From Acidovorax sp. Leaf191 (GTDB lineage Bacteria > Pseudomonadota > Gammaproteobacteria > Burkholderiales > Burkholderiaceae_C): DNA of 64,000 bases. The stretch lies in NCBI RefSeq assembly GCF_001424425.1, contig NZ_LMPT01000004.1:1-64000 (forward strand), written 5' to 3'. Under the pieces are notes generated by a model. The model saw nothing but the letters and a program-made list of their open reading frames with translations, was not told where the DNA came from and made no database searches. The translations under genes were made by a program, and so were the position numbers. How positions within the stretch are numbered: the stretch's first letter is position 1; every line of letters starts with the position of its first letter. Below, one piece after another: positions 54,048 through 63,201 of the stretch.

Positions 54048-55006
54048 CAACGCACTCCTTTGCGCGAGAGTTGGTCGGTGGCCACGGCCAGGATCACGAG
54101 GATGCCGGTGACCAGGATCTGGTAGACGGACGACACGCCCATCAGCGTGAGCCCGTTGCGGAACACGCCCACGATGAGCGCTCCCACCAGCGTGCCCAGG
54201 ATCACCCCGCGCCCGCCGAACAGGCTGGTGCCGCCCAGCACCACGGCGCTGATGGCATCCAGGTTCTCGGTCTGCCCCGCATTGGGGTCGCCCGCGCCGG
54301 TGCGTGCCACCGACAGCAGCGCGGCGATGCCGTAGAACACGCCGGCCAGCATGTAAACGAAGAGCAGCACGCGGTCCGTCGGGATGCCCGTGAGGCGCGT
54401 GGCCTCGGGGTTGTTGCCCACGGCGTAGATGTGGCGGCCGGGCGCGGTCTCGCGCAGGAAGAACCACATCGCCACGTACAGCGCCAGCATCAGCAGCGCG
54501 CCCCACACCACGGCCGTGCCGCCGACCTGGAAGGTGTTGCCCAGCACCGTCATGCCGCCCGGGATGTCGGTGATGGTCTGCGCGCCCGAGTACAGCTGCG
54601 TGGCGGCGAAAGCGATGTTGAGCGTGCCCAGCGTCACGATGAACGGCGGCAGCTTGACCTTGGTGACCAACAGGCCGTTGACCATGCCGAACAGCGTGGT
54701 CACCGCCATGCCGCAGGCGATCGCCACGGGGGCCGACAGGCCATAGTCCGACGCCACCTTGGTCATCACGATGCCGCCGAGCGCCATGACCATGCCGCAC
54801 GACAGGTCGATGCCCGCGGTCAGGATGACCAGCGTCTGCCCGATGGCGATCACGCCCACGACCATCACCTGCTGCAGGATGAGCGCGAAGTTCTGCGCTG
54901 ACAAAAAGCGGTCGCTTTGCAGCGCGAAGAAGCCGCAGGCCAGCAGCAGCGCGATGAAGGGCCCGAGCGTGGCCAGCGGGGGGAGCTTGGAGGCGTTGGT
55001 GTTCAT
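54047..55006 (-). CDS. sugar ABC transporter permease (FrcC/RbsC type)
   Basis: The 319-aa product has eight to ten transmembrane helices. It has the family blocks ILTAGIDLSCG (residues about 60-70), GNNPEATRLTGI (cytoplasmic loop contacting the ATPase) and VVLGGTSLFGGRG. It sits between the binding-protein and ATPase genes, overlapping the latter. Confidence 0.93.
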   Translation of the reverse strand: MNTNASKLPPLATLGPFIALLLACGFFALQSDRFLSAQNFALILQQVMVVGVIAIGQTLVILTAGIDLSCGMVMALGGIVMTKVASDYGLSAPVAIACGMAVTTLFGMVNGLLVTKVKLPPFIVTLGTLNIAFAATQLYSGAQTITDIPGGMTVLGNTFQVGGTAVVWGALLMLALYVAMWFFLRETAPGRHIYAVGNNPEATRLTGIPTDRVLLFVYMLAGVFYGIAALLSVARTGAGDPNAGQTENLDAISAVVLGGTSLFGGRGVILGTLVGALIVGVFRNGLTLMGVSSVYQILVTGILVILAVATDQLSRKGVR

Positions 55007-55093
55007 GGCATTCGGAGGATTCGGTCAGTCAGCGCGCCGGGCCCGGGCCCGGCGCAAAGCGGCCAGCTGTCTGCCGGCCGGTCCACGGCACGT

Positions 55094-56104
55094 TTACTTC
55101 GCGCCCCAGCACAGGTCCGTGCCGGTCTTCACGTCCTTGCTGTCCACGCCCGGCACGGCCTTGGCGGCGATCAGCGTCACGCCGGTGTCGGTGTAGCCAC
55201 TGACCTTCTTGCCGGTCTTGGCGTGCTCCACGCCAGCCGCCACGCCCAGCGCGGCCATGCGCAGCGGGTACTGCTGGCTGGTGGCGGCGATGGCACCCTT
55301 GCCCACGTCGGCCACGCCGGCGCAGCCGCCGTCCACCGACACGATGATCGTGCCCTTGTCCTTGCCGGCAGCCTTCAGCGCGTTGTAGGCACCGGCGGCG
55401 GCAGGCTCGTTGATGGTGTAGACGAGGTTGATGTCGGGGTTCTTCTGCAGGCAGTTTTCCATGCCGGTCTGGCCCTTGGCGCGGTCGCCGAAGCTGTCGG
55501 CCATGCACACCACCTCGGCGGGGCGCGACAGCTCATTGCTCTTGGCATCGTTGGCCTGCAGGCCGAATCCCTTGAGGAAGCCGTTGTGGCGCTGGGCACC
55601 CACGGGGTGGCCGGGGTGCAGGTCCAGCATGGCGATCACGGGCTTCTTGCCGGCCAGCGCCGCCTTGGCGTACTGGCCGATCAGCTCGCCGGCCTTGTAG
55701 TTGTCGGTCGCGAACAGCGCATCGGTGGCGTCCACGGGGTCGGTGGGGCTGTCGAGCGCGATCACCATCACGCCCTTGGCCCGGGCCTTCTTGATGGCCG
55801 GCACGATGGCCTTGGCGTCGCTCGGGGTGATCAGGATGGTGGTGGCGCCCGCGGCGATCAGGTTCTCCATGGCCGTGACCTGGCCGGCGTTGTCGCCGTC
55901 GGTCTTGCCCGCGGCCGACACCACCTTGGCGCCGAGCTTCTTGGCCTCGGCCGTGGCGCCTTCCTTCATCTTCACGAAGAAGGGGTTGGTCTCGGTCTTG
56001 GTGATCAGGCCGATCACGGGCTCGGCAGCCTGGGCCAGGCCACAGGCCAGGGCGCCAGACAAGGCAATGGCGGACAGCACGAAAGCAGGGGCGCGTTGGA
56101 TCAC
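55094..56104 (-). CDS. sugar ABC transporter substrate-binding protein
   Basis: The 336-aa product is a periplasmic-binding type 1 protein. It has a signal peptide (residues 1-26, ending LAQAAEP), then PVIGLITKTETNPFF and ITPSDAKAIVPAI. GTG 56104, with AAGGAG six bases upstream, is the start; upstream codons reach into the promoter. It belongs to the fructose/ribose FrcB group. The 88 bp to the permease gene hold no terminator. It is the first gene of the operon. Confidence 0.92.
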   Translation of the reverse strand: MIQRAPAFVLSAIALSGALACGLAQAAEPVIGLITKTETNPFFVKMKEGATAEAKKLGAKVVSAAGKTDGDNAGQVTAMENLIAAGATTILITPSDAKAIVPAIKKARAKGVMVIALDSPTDPVDATDALFATDNYKAGELIGQYAKAALAGKKPVIAMLDLHPGHPVGAQRHNGFLKGFGLQANDAKSNELSRPAEVVCMADSFGDRAKGQTGMENCLQKNPDINLVYTINEPAAAGAYNALKAAGKDKGTIIVSVDGGCAGVADVGKGAIAATSQQYPLRMAALGVAAGVEHAKTGKKVSGYTDTGVTLIAAKAVPGVDSKDVKTGTDLCWGAK

Positions 56105-56211
56105 GGTTGTCTCCTTGGAACGGATGGCTGAAACCCCGGACGCCACACGGTGCGGCACCTCGGGAACACCACTCTTGTCGGGTGGATGGGATCGAACTAT
56201 AGTGCGTTGCA

Positions 56212-56222
56212 ATTTAATAAAT
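56212..56222. promoter_or_regulatory. AT-rich palindrome in the sugar divergent promoter
   Basis: ATTTA-A-TAAAT is an 11-bp perfect palindrome. It lies between the binding-protein gene and the divergent kinase gene. ROK repressors favour such AT-rich palindromes, so it is a candidate operator. Confidence 0.45.
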
Positions 56223-56237
56223 CAAGTGGATTTAGTT

Positions 56238-57362
56238 ATGGTTTTCCCTAGCCGATCAGCACCTGACACCGCCACCCTCACACCGCCCCCAAGGTCGCGC
56301 GCTGCCCTAGAACCAACGGCTTCCACGCCCACCGACGCAGCACCAGCCCTGCGGGTGGCCACCGCGGGAGAGGCCCTGTTCGACCTGATCCAGGAGGCTG
56401 ACGGACGCCTGCGGCCCTGCGCGGGCGGGGCCGTCTACAACCTCACCCGTGCGCTGGGCCTGCAGGGCGTGGGCACGATGTACCTGAACCCGCTGTCGGC
56501 CGACCTGCTGGGCCGACAGCTTTTGCAGGGCCTGCACGACGCCGGCGTGGCCCTGGCATCGCCCGTGCCCGTGCGCGCGCCCAGCGCGCTGGCGGTGGCC
56601 GCGCTGGATGCCGAGGGCAAGGCCAGCTACAGCTTCTACCGCGATGGCGTGGCCGACCGCCAGGCCACGGGCGACGCGCTGATCGCCGCCTGCACCGCCC
56701 TGCCCGGCCTGCAGGTGGTGGCCACCGGCTGCCTCGCGTTGGTGGCGCAGGACGCAGGCATCTACCTGCCGTGGCTTGCAGCCCAGCGTGCCGCCGGGCG
56801 CATGGTGGTGGTCGATGCCAACCTGCGCCTGTCGGCCGTGGACGACGTGCCCGCCTACCGGGCCAACGTGATGGCCGCGCTGCAGCACGCCCACCTCATC
56901 AAGGTGAGCGACGACGACCTGGACGCCCTGGCCGTGCCGGGCGGCACCGCACTGCAGCGCGCCCGGCACCTGCTGGACCACACCCGCGCCCAGTGGCTGG
57001 CCCTGACGCTGGGGCCCGGCGGCGCGTGGCTGCTGCAGCGCGACGGCCAGGCCGTGCATGCGCAAGAGCACGCGCCCTTGGCCGTGGCCGACACCGTGGG
57101 GGCGGGAGATTGTTTTCTGGCCGGTCTCATCACCGCGCTGCTGGCGGGGCCGGAGCGGGGGCAGGAGGCCCTGAGCGAGCGCCCCGGGGGCCTGGTGGCC
57201 CCGCTGGCTACCGAGCGGCTGCATGCCGTGCTGTGGCATGCGCTCGCCAGTGCCAGCCATTGCGTGGAGCAGGTGGGCTGCGTGCCGCCCCGCTACGACA
57301 CGGTGCGCCAGCGGCTCGCTGCGCAGGCGGGCGCGTCCGCCGTACAGGCAGCCGCCGCGTAG
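56238..57362 (+). CDS. PfkB family carbohydrate kinase
   Basis: It is predicted to phosphorylate the sugar taken up by the divergent ABC system. The 374-aa product has the PfkB start (ATAGEALFDLIQ; GGAVYNLTRALGLQG) and the C-terminal signature DTVGAGDCFLAGL with the catalytic Asp in GAGD. The first 45 residues are a low-complexity extension. ATG 56238 is used. With FucU and the permease type, fructokinase or a fructose-like substrate is likely but not certain. Confidence 0.9.
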   Translation: MVFPSRSAPDTATLTPPPRSRAALEPTASTPTDAAPALRVATAGEALFDLIQEADGRLRPCAGGAVYNLTRALGLQGVGTMYLNPLSADLLGRQLLQGLHDAGVALASPVPVRAPSALAVAALDAEGKASYSFYRDGVADRQATGDALIAACTALPGLQVVATGCLALVAQDAGIYLPWLAAQRAAGRMVVVDANLRLSAVDDVPAYRANVMAALQHAHLIKVSDDDLDALAVPGGTALQRARHLLDHTRAQWLALTLGPGGAWLLQRDGQAVHAQEHAPLAVADTVGAGDCFLAGLITALLAGPERGQEALSERPGGLVAPLATERLHAVLWHALASASHCVEQVGCVPPRYDTVRQRLAAQAGASAVQAAAA

Positions 57363-57440
57363 GGCTGGTGCTGCCTGGGTGGGCAGCGCTTGTCAGGGGC
57401 GCGCGGCCAGGCGTTCAGCCCGGCCGGCGGCTTGCGCCGC

Positions 57441-59180
57441 TCACTCAGCGGGCTTGGTGGTCTTGGCCGCGCTGCGCGGCTTGCGGGCGCGGGGTGCTGG
57501 GGTCTTTGCAGCGGCCTCTGGAGTTGCCGCTGTTGCAGCAGCCGCGGCGGCCTTGGGTTTGGCCGATGCTGTTCGTGGCTTGGGCGCTGGCGCGGGTTGC
57601 GATGCAGCCGCCGGTGCCTCCGAGTCGCCCGTTGCTGCCTTGCGCCCGCTGGTCTTGCGCGCAGCCGATCCGGCGCGGCGGCTGCGGGGTGCAGGGGCGC
57701 TGGACTCTTCGGCTGCGTCACCGGGTGCCTCGACCATCGCGGGCGCTGAGGCCTGGTGGTCATCGTCGGCACCCCACTGCTGACCTGGAGCGCCGGACTC
57801 GTCCTCGTCATCATTCAACACGGCATCGCGACGCGACGGGGCGTCGACCGCAGCGGGCGCAGGCGCTGGTGCGGCCGCCGGCTGACTGAAGTAGCTGCGG
57901 GTCGGGCGCTCCGGCTGATCGTCATCCTGCACATTGCGCGTATCCCGCATGTCCCGCGTGTCCCGCGTGTCCCGCGTGTCCCGCGTGTCCCGCGTGTCAC
58001 GAGCATCTCTAGCCTCACGTGAATTGCGGGAGTCACGCGAATCACGCGAATCACGGCCATCGTGAGCATCCACGCCGATGTCGGGCTGCTGGTCGCCATG
58101 GTCCTCTGCCTGCCCATCGCGGCGCATCTCTGCGTGCTGCGGTGCCGACGAGCGCCCAGCGCCTTCGCCGCGGCGCCCGCGCGAGCGGCCACCGCGGCCA
58201 TTGCCGCCGCCGCCTTCGCCCTGGCCTGCCGAGGTGTCCGGCACCGAAGCCACGGCGTGGAAATCGTGGCGGACGTGACCCGCTGCGCCCCCTTGCCGCT
58301 CGGCCGGTGCGTCGGCGCGGCCCGAGGGATCGGCACTGCCTGCGCCCACTCCGCCGCCCAGCGAGCGGAACACATACGCGCCGGACTTCTCGTCACGGCC
58401 GAACTCCAGCAGGCCGCGTGCTTGCGCTTCCTCCAGCAGGTTGCCAAAGGTGCGAAAGCCGTAATAGCTCTCGCTGAAATCGGGCTTGCGGCGCTTGATG
58501 GCTTCCTTGAGCACCGACGCCCAGATCTTGCCGCTGTCGCCGCGCTCGGAGGTCAGCGCCTCGAAGGTCTCCACCGCCAGCTCCACGCCCTGGGTGCGGC
58601 GCACGTCCTGGGTTTCCTTGCGGTGGCGCTCTTCCTCGGGCGTGCGGCGCGGCGCGGGGGCCGAGCCGGGGTTCTGGCGCCGGGCCATCGCGCGCTGGTT
58701 CTCGCGCACCAGGTCGTCGTAGAAGATGAATTCATCGCAGTTGGCGATGAGCAGGTCCGACGTGGACTGCTTCACGCCCACGCCGATCACCTGTTTGTTG
58801 TTCTCGCGCAGCTTGGACACGAGCGGCGAGAAGTCCGAGTCGCCACTGATGATCACGAAGGTGTTCACGTGCGACTTGGTGTAGCACAGGTCCAGCGCGT
58901 CCACCACCAGGCGGATGTCGGCCGAGTTCTTGCCCGACTGGCGCACATGGGGGATTTCGATCAGCTCGAAATTCGCCTCGTGCATCGTGGCCTTGAAGCC
59001 CTTGTAGCGCTCCCAGTCGCAATAGGCCTTCTTGACCACGATGGAGCCCTTGAGCAGCAGGCGCTCCAGGATGGGCTTGATGTCGAACTTTTCATACTGC
59101 GCATCGCGCACGCCCAGGGCGACGTTTTCGAAGTCGCAGAACAGGGCCATGCTGATGCTGTTGTCGGAGGGGGATGCCAT
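57441..59180 (-). CDS. NYN-domain RNase-like protein with OST-HTH and repetitive tail
   Basis: Residues 1-165 form an NYN (PIN-like) domain of the LabA type: MALFCDFENVALGV with the catalytic Asp, NSADIRLVVDALDL, and ISGDSDFSPLVSKLR. Residues about 200-285 look like an OST-HTH/LOTUS RNA-binding domain. The rest, to residue 579, is low-complexity, with a run of Arg-Asp-Thr/Ser units from a DNA minisatellite and a Lys/Ala/Pro histone-like tail. ATG 59180 is chosen over a TTG at 59204. The family acts on RNA; the target is unknown. It is monocistronic. Confidence 0.87.
   Translation of the reverse strand: MASPSDNSISMALFCDFENVALGVRDAQYEKFDIKPILERLLLKGSIVVKKAYCDWERYKGFKATMHEANFELIEIPHVRQSGKNSADIRLVVDALDLCYTKSHVNTFVIISGDSDFSPLVSKLRENNKQVIGVGVKQSTSDLLIANCDEFIFYDDLVRENQRAMARRQNPGSAPAPRRTPEEERHRKETQDVRRTQGVELAVETFEALTSERGDSGKIWASVLKEAIKRRKPDFSESYYGFRTFGNLLEEAQARGLLEFGRDEKSGAYVFRSLGGGVGAGSADPSGRADAPAERQGGAAGHVRHDFHAVASVPDTSAGQGEGGGGNGRGGRSRGRRGEGAGRSSAPQHAEMRRDGQAEDHGDQQPDIGVDAHDGRDSRDSRDSRNSREARDARDTRDTRDTRDTRDTRDMRDTRNVQDDDQPERPTRSYFSQPAAAPAPAPAAVDAPSRRDAVLNDDEDESGAPGQQWGADDDHQASAPAMVEAPGDAAEESSAPAPRSRRAGSAARKTSGRKAATGDSEAPAAASQPAPAPKPRTASAKPKAAAAAATAATPEAAAKTPAPRARKPRSAAKTTKPAE
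57942..58000. repeat. 9-bp minisatellite in the NYN gene
   Basis: About six near-exact tandem copies of the 9-bp unit GTCCCGCGT (coding Arg-Asp-Thr on the other strand). Related diverged units (TCACGCGAA) follow at 58032-58053. Confidence 0.85.
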
Positions 59181-59360
59181 AAATGCTCGCGGTATTCCGT
59201 TCAATGTTGGGACGGATCATCACACGGAACGTCATACACCCCTCCGGAGGCCATGTCGCGGTACCGATGAATAGCGTGAGGGCGGACCTTCAGTGAGAAA
59301 AGTTTGCCAGCGAAACGTCGTGACTGGCGCATCCCAGGCCAGTGCCCCCGCGCAAGGGCC

Positions 59361-59463
59361 GCCAAGCCGCTTGCGGCGCTTCACTTCCGTGCGCTGGGGG
59401 CGTCCCCCTCCCGCCAGCGCAGCGCAGCGAGAGAGGGGGAAGCGGCGCAGCCGCTCAGGGGGA
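59361..59463. repeat. long intergenic repeat, copy B
   Basis: It contains GGGGGCGTCCCCCTCCCGCC and ends AGCCGCTCAGGGGG. This is the reverse-complement relative of 28737-28835, with an extra internal AGCGCAGCGCAGCGAGAGAG segment. It lies directly after the binding-protein gene. Confidence 0.55.
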
Positions 59464-59470
59464 GCTCACT

Positions 59471-60433
59471 TCAACTCGGCTTGGCCAGGCCCAGTTTTTC
59501 CACCAGCGCCTTCTCGCGCGTGAAGGTGTCCTGCGCAAACTTCTTGTACGCCGACGTGCTCATGTACATCGGCACCATGTCGTAGCGGGCCAGCGCGGTC
59601 TTGTAGCTGTCCTGCTCCATCGCCTGCTTGAAGGCATCGTGCAGGCGCTTGACCACCGCATCGGGCGTGCCCTTGGGCGCGCCGATGCCGAACGGCGAGT
59701 TCTGCACCAGGTTCAGCCCCAGCTCCTTGAGCGTGGGCGCATCGGGGAACTTGGCCAGGCGCTCGGCGCCCCAGGTGTTGAGCACGCGCAGCTTGCCGGC
59801 CTCGACCTGCGGCGCAAAGCCGGTGGAGTCGGCCGCCGCCATGATCTGCCCGCCCAGGATGGACTGCATCAGGTCCGCACTGCCCTTGTAGGGCACGTGC
59901 AGCAGCTCGATGCCCAGTTGCTGCGCGATCAGCTCCATCGTCAGGTGCGGGCTGGTCATGGTGCCGGTGGAGCCGTAGCTCAGCTTGCCGGGATTGGCCT
60001 TGGCCCAGGCCACGAAGTGCGTCCAGGTCTTGAGCGGCGAGTCGGCGGGCACCACCAGGCCGAACGCATAGCCGGTGACATTGAGCACGTAGCTGATGTC
60101 CTTGACCGGGTCCCAGTTGATCTTGGTGGTGTAGGGCAGGCGAAAGACGCCCAGCGGAATCTGCGCCACGGTGTAGCCGTCGGCCGCAGCGCCCTGCAGC
60201 GCCTGCGCGGGCAGCGTGCCGCCGGCGCCGGGCTTGTTCTCCACGATGACCGGCTGGCCCAGGATCTTGCCGGCGCTGTCGGCCAGCGAGCGCATGGTGA
60301 TGTCGGTGGGGCCGCCCGCCGGGAAGGCGATCACGAGCTTGATGGGCTTGCTCGGAAAGCTCTGGGCCTGCGCCATGAATGCGGGGGCGGCGAGGCTGGC
60401 GGCTCCCCATTGGATGATCTGGCGACGTTGCAT
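59471..60433 (-). CDS. Bug/TctC family tripartite tricarboxylate receptor
   Basis: The 320-aa periplasmic solute-binding protein has a signal peptide (RRQIIQWGAASLAAPAFMAQAQ). The Bug signatures are KPIKLVIAFPAGGPTDITMR, VENKPGAGG and YGSTGTMTSPHLTMELI. The ATG at 60433 has AGGAG seven bases upstream. No TctAB membrane genes are adjacent; orphan Bug receptors are very numerous in this group of bacteria. The ligand is unknown, probably a carboxylate. Confidence 0.92.
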   Translation of the reverse strand: MQRRQIIQWGAASLAAPAFMAQAQSFPSKPIKLVIAFPAGGPTDITMRSLADSAGKILGQPVIVENKPGAGGTLPAQALQGAAADGYTVAQIPLGVFRLPYTTKINWDPVKDISYVLNVTGYAFGLVVPADSPLKTWTHFVAWAKANPGKLSYGSTGTMTSPHLTMELIAQQLGIELLHVPYKGSADLMQSILGGQIMAAADSTGFAPQVEAGKLRVLNTWGAERLAKFPDAPTLKELGLNLVQNSPFGIGAPKGTPDAVVKRLHDAFKQAMEQDSYKTALARYDMVPMYMSTSAYKKFAQDTFTREKALVEKLGLAKPS

Positions 60434-60628
60434 GGCGGGGCTCCTGAAAAAGCAAAACAAAGACTTCGCCATTGAACTGCAGCCGGCACGACGGCGGTGA
60501 TGCGGAAACCCCCTAGCCGGTGTCGCCAATGTGGCACCAACCGCTTCAGGCGCTGCGCTGGCTGGGCGGTCGCGTGCCGAACATCGCCGACCGCCAATCT
60601 GCTGCCAACTTTCTGCCGACCTTGGGGC

Positions 60629-61060
60629 TCAAGCCTTGTAGGTCGACAGCAGGATGCTTGTTTCCGTGTTCGCAATGCCGGGCGTCAGGCGGATGCGCCC
60701 CAGCGCCGCGTCAAACGCCTCCAGGCTCTCGGCGCGCACCTCTGCCACGATGTCCCAGCGGCCGTTGGTGGTGTGCAGCGTGCCCACCATGGGCTCGCCG
60801 CGCAGGGCGCGGATCACCTCGGGCGCGGCGTTGCCCTCCACCGCGATGCTCATCCAGGCGCGGATGCGCTGGGGCTCGGAGTCGGGCCGCAGGCGCACGG
60901 TGTAGCCCACGATGACGCCGCTCTCCTCCATCTTGTGCAGCCGGTTCTGCACGGTGCCGCGCGAGACGCGCAGCTTGAGCGCCAGTGTGGCCACGGGCGT
61001 GCGCGCGTCGGCCCGCAGGATGCTGAGGATTTCGCGGTCGGTGTCGTCCAGCCTGTTCAT
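60629..61060 (-). CDS. Lrp/AsnC family transcriptional regulator
   Basis: The 143-aa product has an HTH at the start (LDDTDREILSILRADARTPVA; VSRGTVQNRLHKMEESGVI) and an RAM domain. It is divergent from the CtlX-type gene across 90 bp, so it probably controls that gene in response to an amino acid such as arginine or citrulline. A much longer upstream frame is a shadow of the divergent gene. Confidence 0.92.
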   Translation of the reverse strand: MNRLDDTDREILSILRADARTPVATLALKLRVSRGTVQNRLHKMEESGVIVGYTVRLRPDSEPQRIRAWMSIAVEGNAAPEVIRALRGEPMVGTLHTTNGRWDIVAEVRAESLEAFDAALGRIRLTPGIANTETSILLSTYKA

Positions 61061-61150
61061 AGTGGGTCTCTGGGTGATCAGAACGCCAGATTTTGCTGCA
61101 TTTCGATCAGTTTGAAGTCTTTTGTTTGACTGGCACTGTTCGGAAAATTC

Positions 61151-62149
61151 ATGCACCGCCACCTTCCCGCTACCTTGCAGCCACTGACCGCCATGCCCTC
61201 CCTCGCATCCGCCCAAGCCCCGTCCGCCGTCGTGATGGTGCGCCCACACCGCTTTCACCCCAACCCCGACACCGCGCACGACAACGCCTTTCAGTCTGCA
61301 CCCACCAACGCCCCCCCGGACGACATCGCGCGCCAGGCATACGCCGAGGTGACCCAGGCCGCCGCGCAACTCGAAGCCGCCGGCGTGCATGTGCACCTGT
61401 TCGACGACCTGGGCGAGCGCCACGCGCCCGACGCGGTCTTCCCCAACAACTGGTTCTCCACCCACGCCGGCGGCCACGTGGCCGTGTACCCGATGTACGC
61501 ACAGAGCCGGCGGCGCGAGCGCCGCAGCGACGTGCTGGACCTGCTCAAGGCACAGTACCGGGTGCAGGACGTGATCGACTACTCGGGGCTGGAGGCCGAC
61601 AACATGTTCCTCGAAGGCACCGGCGCGATGGTGCTCGACCACATCGGCCGCATCGCCTACACCGCGCAGTCGAACCGCGCCGACCCGGTGGCGCTGGAGC
61701 GGTTCTGCACCCACTTCAACTACGAGCCCATGGCCTTTGCCACGGCCGATGGAGAGGGCCGGCCGTGCTATCACACCAACGTGATGCTGTGCGTGGGCAC
61801 CGACTTCGCGCTGGGCGGGTTCCACCTGATCACCGACCCCTTGCGACGTGAGGCTGTGCGAAGCCGCCTGCGCGAAACCGGCCGCGACGTCATCGAACTG
61901 AGCGCCCACCAGATCGGCGAATTCGCGGGCAATGCGCTGGAGCTGACCAGCGCCCGGGGTCGTGTGCTGGCCCTGTCGGCGCGCGCCGCCGCCAGCCTGA
62001 CCGCGGCGCAGAAGGCCGTCATCGAGCGCAGCGCCACGCTGCTGCCGCTGGCCGTGCCGACCATCGAACTGGCGGGCGGGTCGGTGCGCTGCATGCTGGC
62101 GGGCGTGCACCTGGCGCGGCGCACCGCGGTGGACGCCCTGGCCAACTGA
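61151..62149 (+). CDS. ctlX: CtlX-type guanidino/ureido hydrolase (amidinotransferase fold)
   Basis: The 332-aa product shows the family blocks MVRPHRFHPNPDTAHDNAFQ near residue 29, FPNNWFSTH near residue 97, and the catalytic Cys in GSVRCMLAG at the C-terminus. A His sits in CYHTNVMLCVG. CtlX is linked to citrulline use, and relatives are arginine deiminase and dimethylarginine hydrolase. ATG 61151 (GGAAA upstream) is used; ATG 61193 would drop 14 residues not needed by the fold. It is divergent from an Lrp regulator. Confidence 0.85.
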   Translation: MHRHLPATLQPLTAMPSLASAQAPSAVVMVRPHRFHPNPDTAHDNAFQSAPTNAPPDDIARQAYAEVTQAAAQLEAAGVHVHLFDDLGERHAPDAVFPNNWFSTHAGGHVAVYPMYAQSRRRERRSDVLDLLKAQYRVQDVIDYSGLEADNMFLEGTGAMVLDHIGRIAYTAQSNRADPVALERFCTHFNYEPMAFATADGEGRPCYHTNVMLCVGTDFALGGFHLITDPLRREAVRSRLRETGRDVIELSAHQIGEFAGNALELTSARGRVLALSARAAASLTAAQKAVIERSATLLPLAVPTIELAGGSVRCMLAGVHLARRTAVDALAN

Positions 62150-62222
62150 CCGCCCGCAGCGCGGTGGCCGAGCACACGGCGGTGCTGCCGCGCTGTGTGG
62201 ACACTGGGGTTTTGATTAAAAA

Positions 62223-62272
62223 ATGGCTCTACCGCTTGATAGAAAAGCGCTAGCAGCTATATTTTTAATAGC
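62223..62272. repeat. small palindromic intergenic repeat, copy 8
   Basis: ATGGCTCTACCGCTTGATAG then AAAAGCGCTAGCAGCTATAT then TTTTAATAGC. A full copy after the CtlX-type gene. Confidence 0.75.
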
Positions 62273-62352
62273 AATCGCTTTTTCCAAGCGCCACGTAGCG
62301 CGCCGCCTGCAGCCGACCCCGTCAGACGTTTCCAGGCCAGCCACCACCCAGC

Positions 62353-62697
62353 TCACGGGCGCGGCACGTTGGTGGTCTCCACATCCGCATCGCACCCCAC
62401 GCCCGCCGCAATCCAGCGCCGAGCCAGCCAGGCCAGCGGTACCGTCAACCAGCGCTGCCGCAAGCCCGTCACCTCGCCCGGGTCGGCCACCATGCCGCAC
62501 AGGTACCGTGCGTGCGCACCGTCCCACCGCAGCGCCACGCAGGCGCCATGGCGACGGCGCGACACCACCACGCCCAGCGGGCAGGGCTCGGCCAGGCAGC
62601 ACAAACCGCAGCCGTTGCAGGGTGCGCCCACGGCCGGCTTGGGCGGCGCCTCGGCGTGCAGCCAGACCACGGCGTGTTGCGCGGGGGGTGGTGTCAT
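62353..62697 (-). CDS. small Cys-rich (YkgJ-like) protein, 114 aa
   Basis: The product has a [16 protein letters not shown] cluster (residues 27-42) and a later YLCG and VGCD. It resembles the small CxxCxxCC proteins that are thought to bind zinc or an Fe-S centre. There is no clear ribosome site. The function is unknown. It is convergent with the CtlX-type gene. Confidence 0.6.
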   Translation of the reverse strand: MTPPPAQHAVVWLHAEAPPKPAVGAPCNGCGLCCLAEPCPLGVVVSRRRHGACVALRWDGAHARYLCGMVADPGEVTGLRQRWLTVPLAWLARRWIAAGVGCDADVETTNVPRP

Positions 62698-62769
62698 GGC
62701 GCCATTGTGCCGACCGCCAAGTGCTGCCGGCCTGGATGCGGGCTGCTGACTTCACAGCACCCCTTGCCA

Positions 62770-63201
62770 AAGCCCGCAGGCCCGGCAGGTCGCCGATCTC
62801 ATCGAGAAACAGCGTGCCACCCTGCGCCGCCTCGAACCAGCCCGCGCGTGCCTGCGTAGCCCCAGTGAAGGCACCCGCCTAGTGGCCGAAGAGTTCGGCG
62901 TCGATAGCGATTCGCTGAACGCACCGCAGTTGACCGCCACGAAGGGCCCGGGCCGGCCGCTTTCGGCATGGACGTGGCGCGCTATCAGCTCCTTGCCGGT
63001 GCCGGTCTCGCCCACCACCAGCACCGACGCATCGCTGCGCGCAATGCGGTCCACATGGTCGAGCAGCTGCGCGGACCGGGGGTCCTGGACCAGCAGCGCC
63101 TTCGCGCGAATGGTCGGCGCCCCGCCCGCTGGCGACTCGGGCAGGGTCAGTACGCGATGGGTGGACAGGAGGCCTGAAGAGGCGGGCCAACGACTGGACA
63201 T
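62770..63201 (-). pseudogene. remnant of a sigma-54-dependent activator
   Basis: The frame starts MSSRWPASSG and runs through an AAA+ core: Walker A GETGTGKELIAR and FVAVNCGAFSESL. One base is missing after SESL (TCGCTATCGAC where TCGCTGATCGAC is expected); the frame then continues in +1 as IDAELFGH. The next codon is TAG where GAG would complete GHEAGAFTGA, and the frame then continues through [20 protein letters not shown]. After that homology stops, so the DNA-binding end is lost. Two small lesions plus a truncation make it inactive. Confidence 0.85.

Noticed and set aside
53232..54800. A 522-codon version of the sugar ATPase
   Set aside because: The extra N-terminal part is the permease gene in another frame; ATG 54047 has a strong ribosome site.
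57942..58053. CRISPR-like tandem array
   Set aside because: Units are 9 bp with no spacers and lie inside a coding frame.
60629..62110. A 493-codon frame that would extend the Lrp-type protein upstream
   Set aside because: The extra part is antisense to the CtlX-type gene; the HTH begins right after the ATG at 61060.
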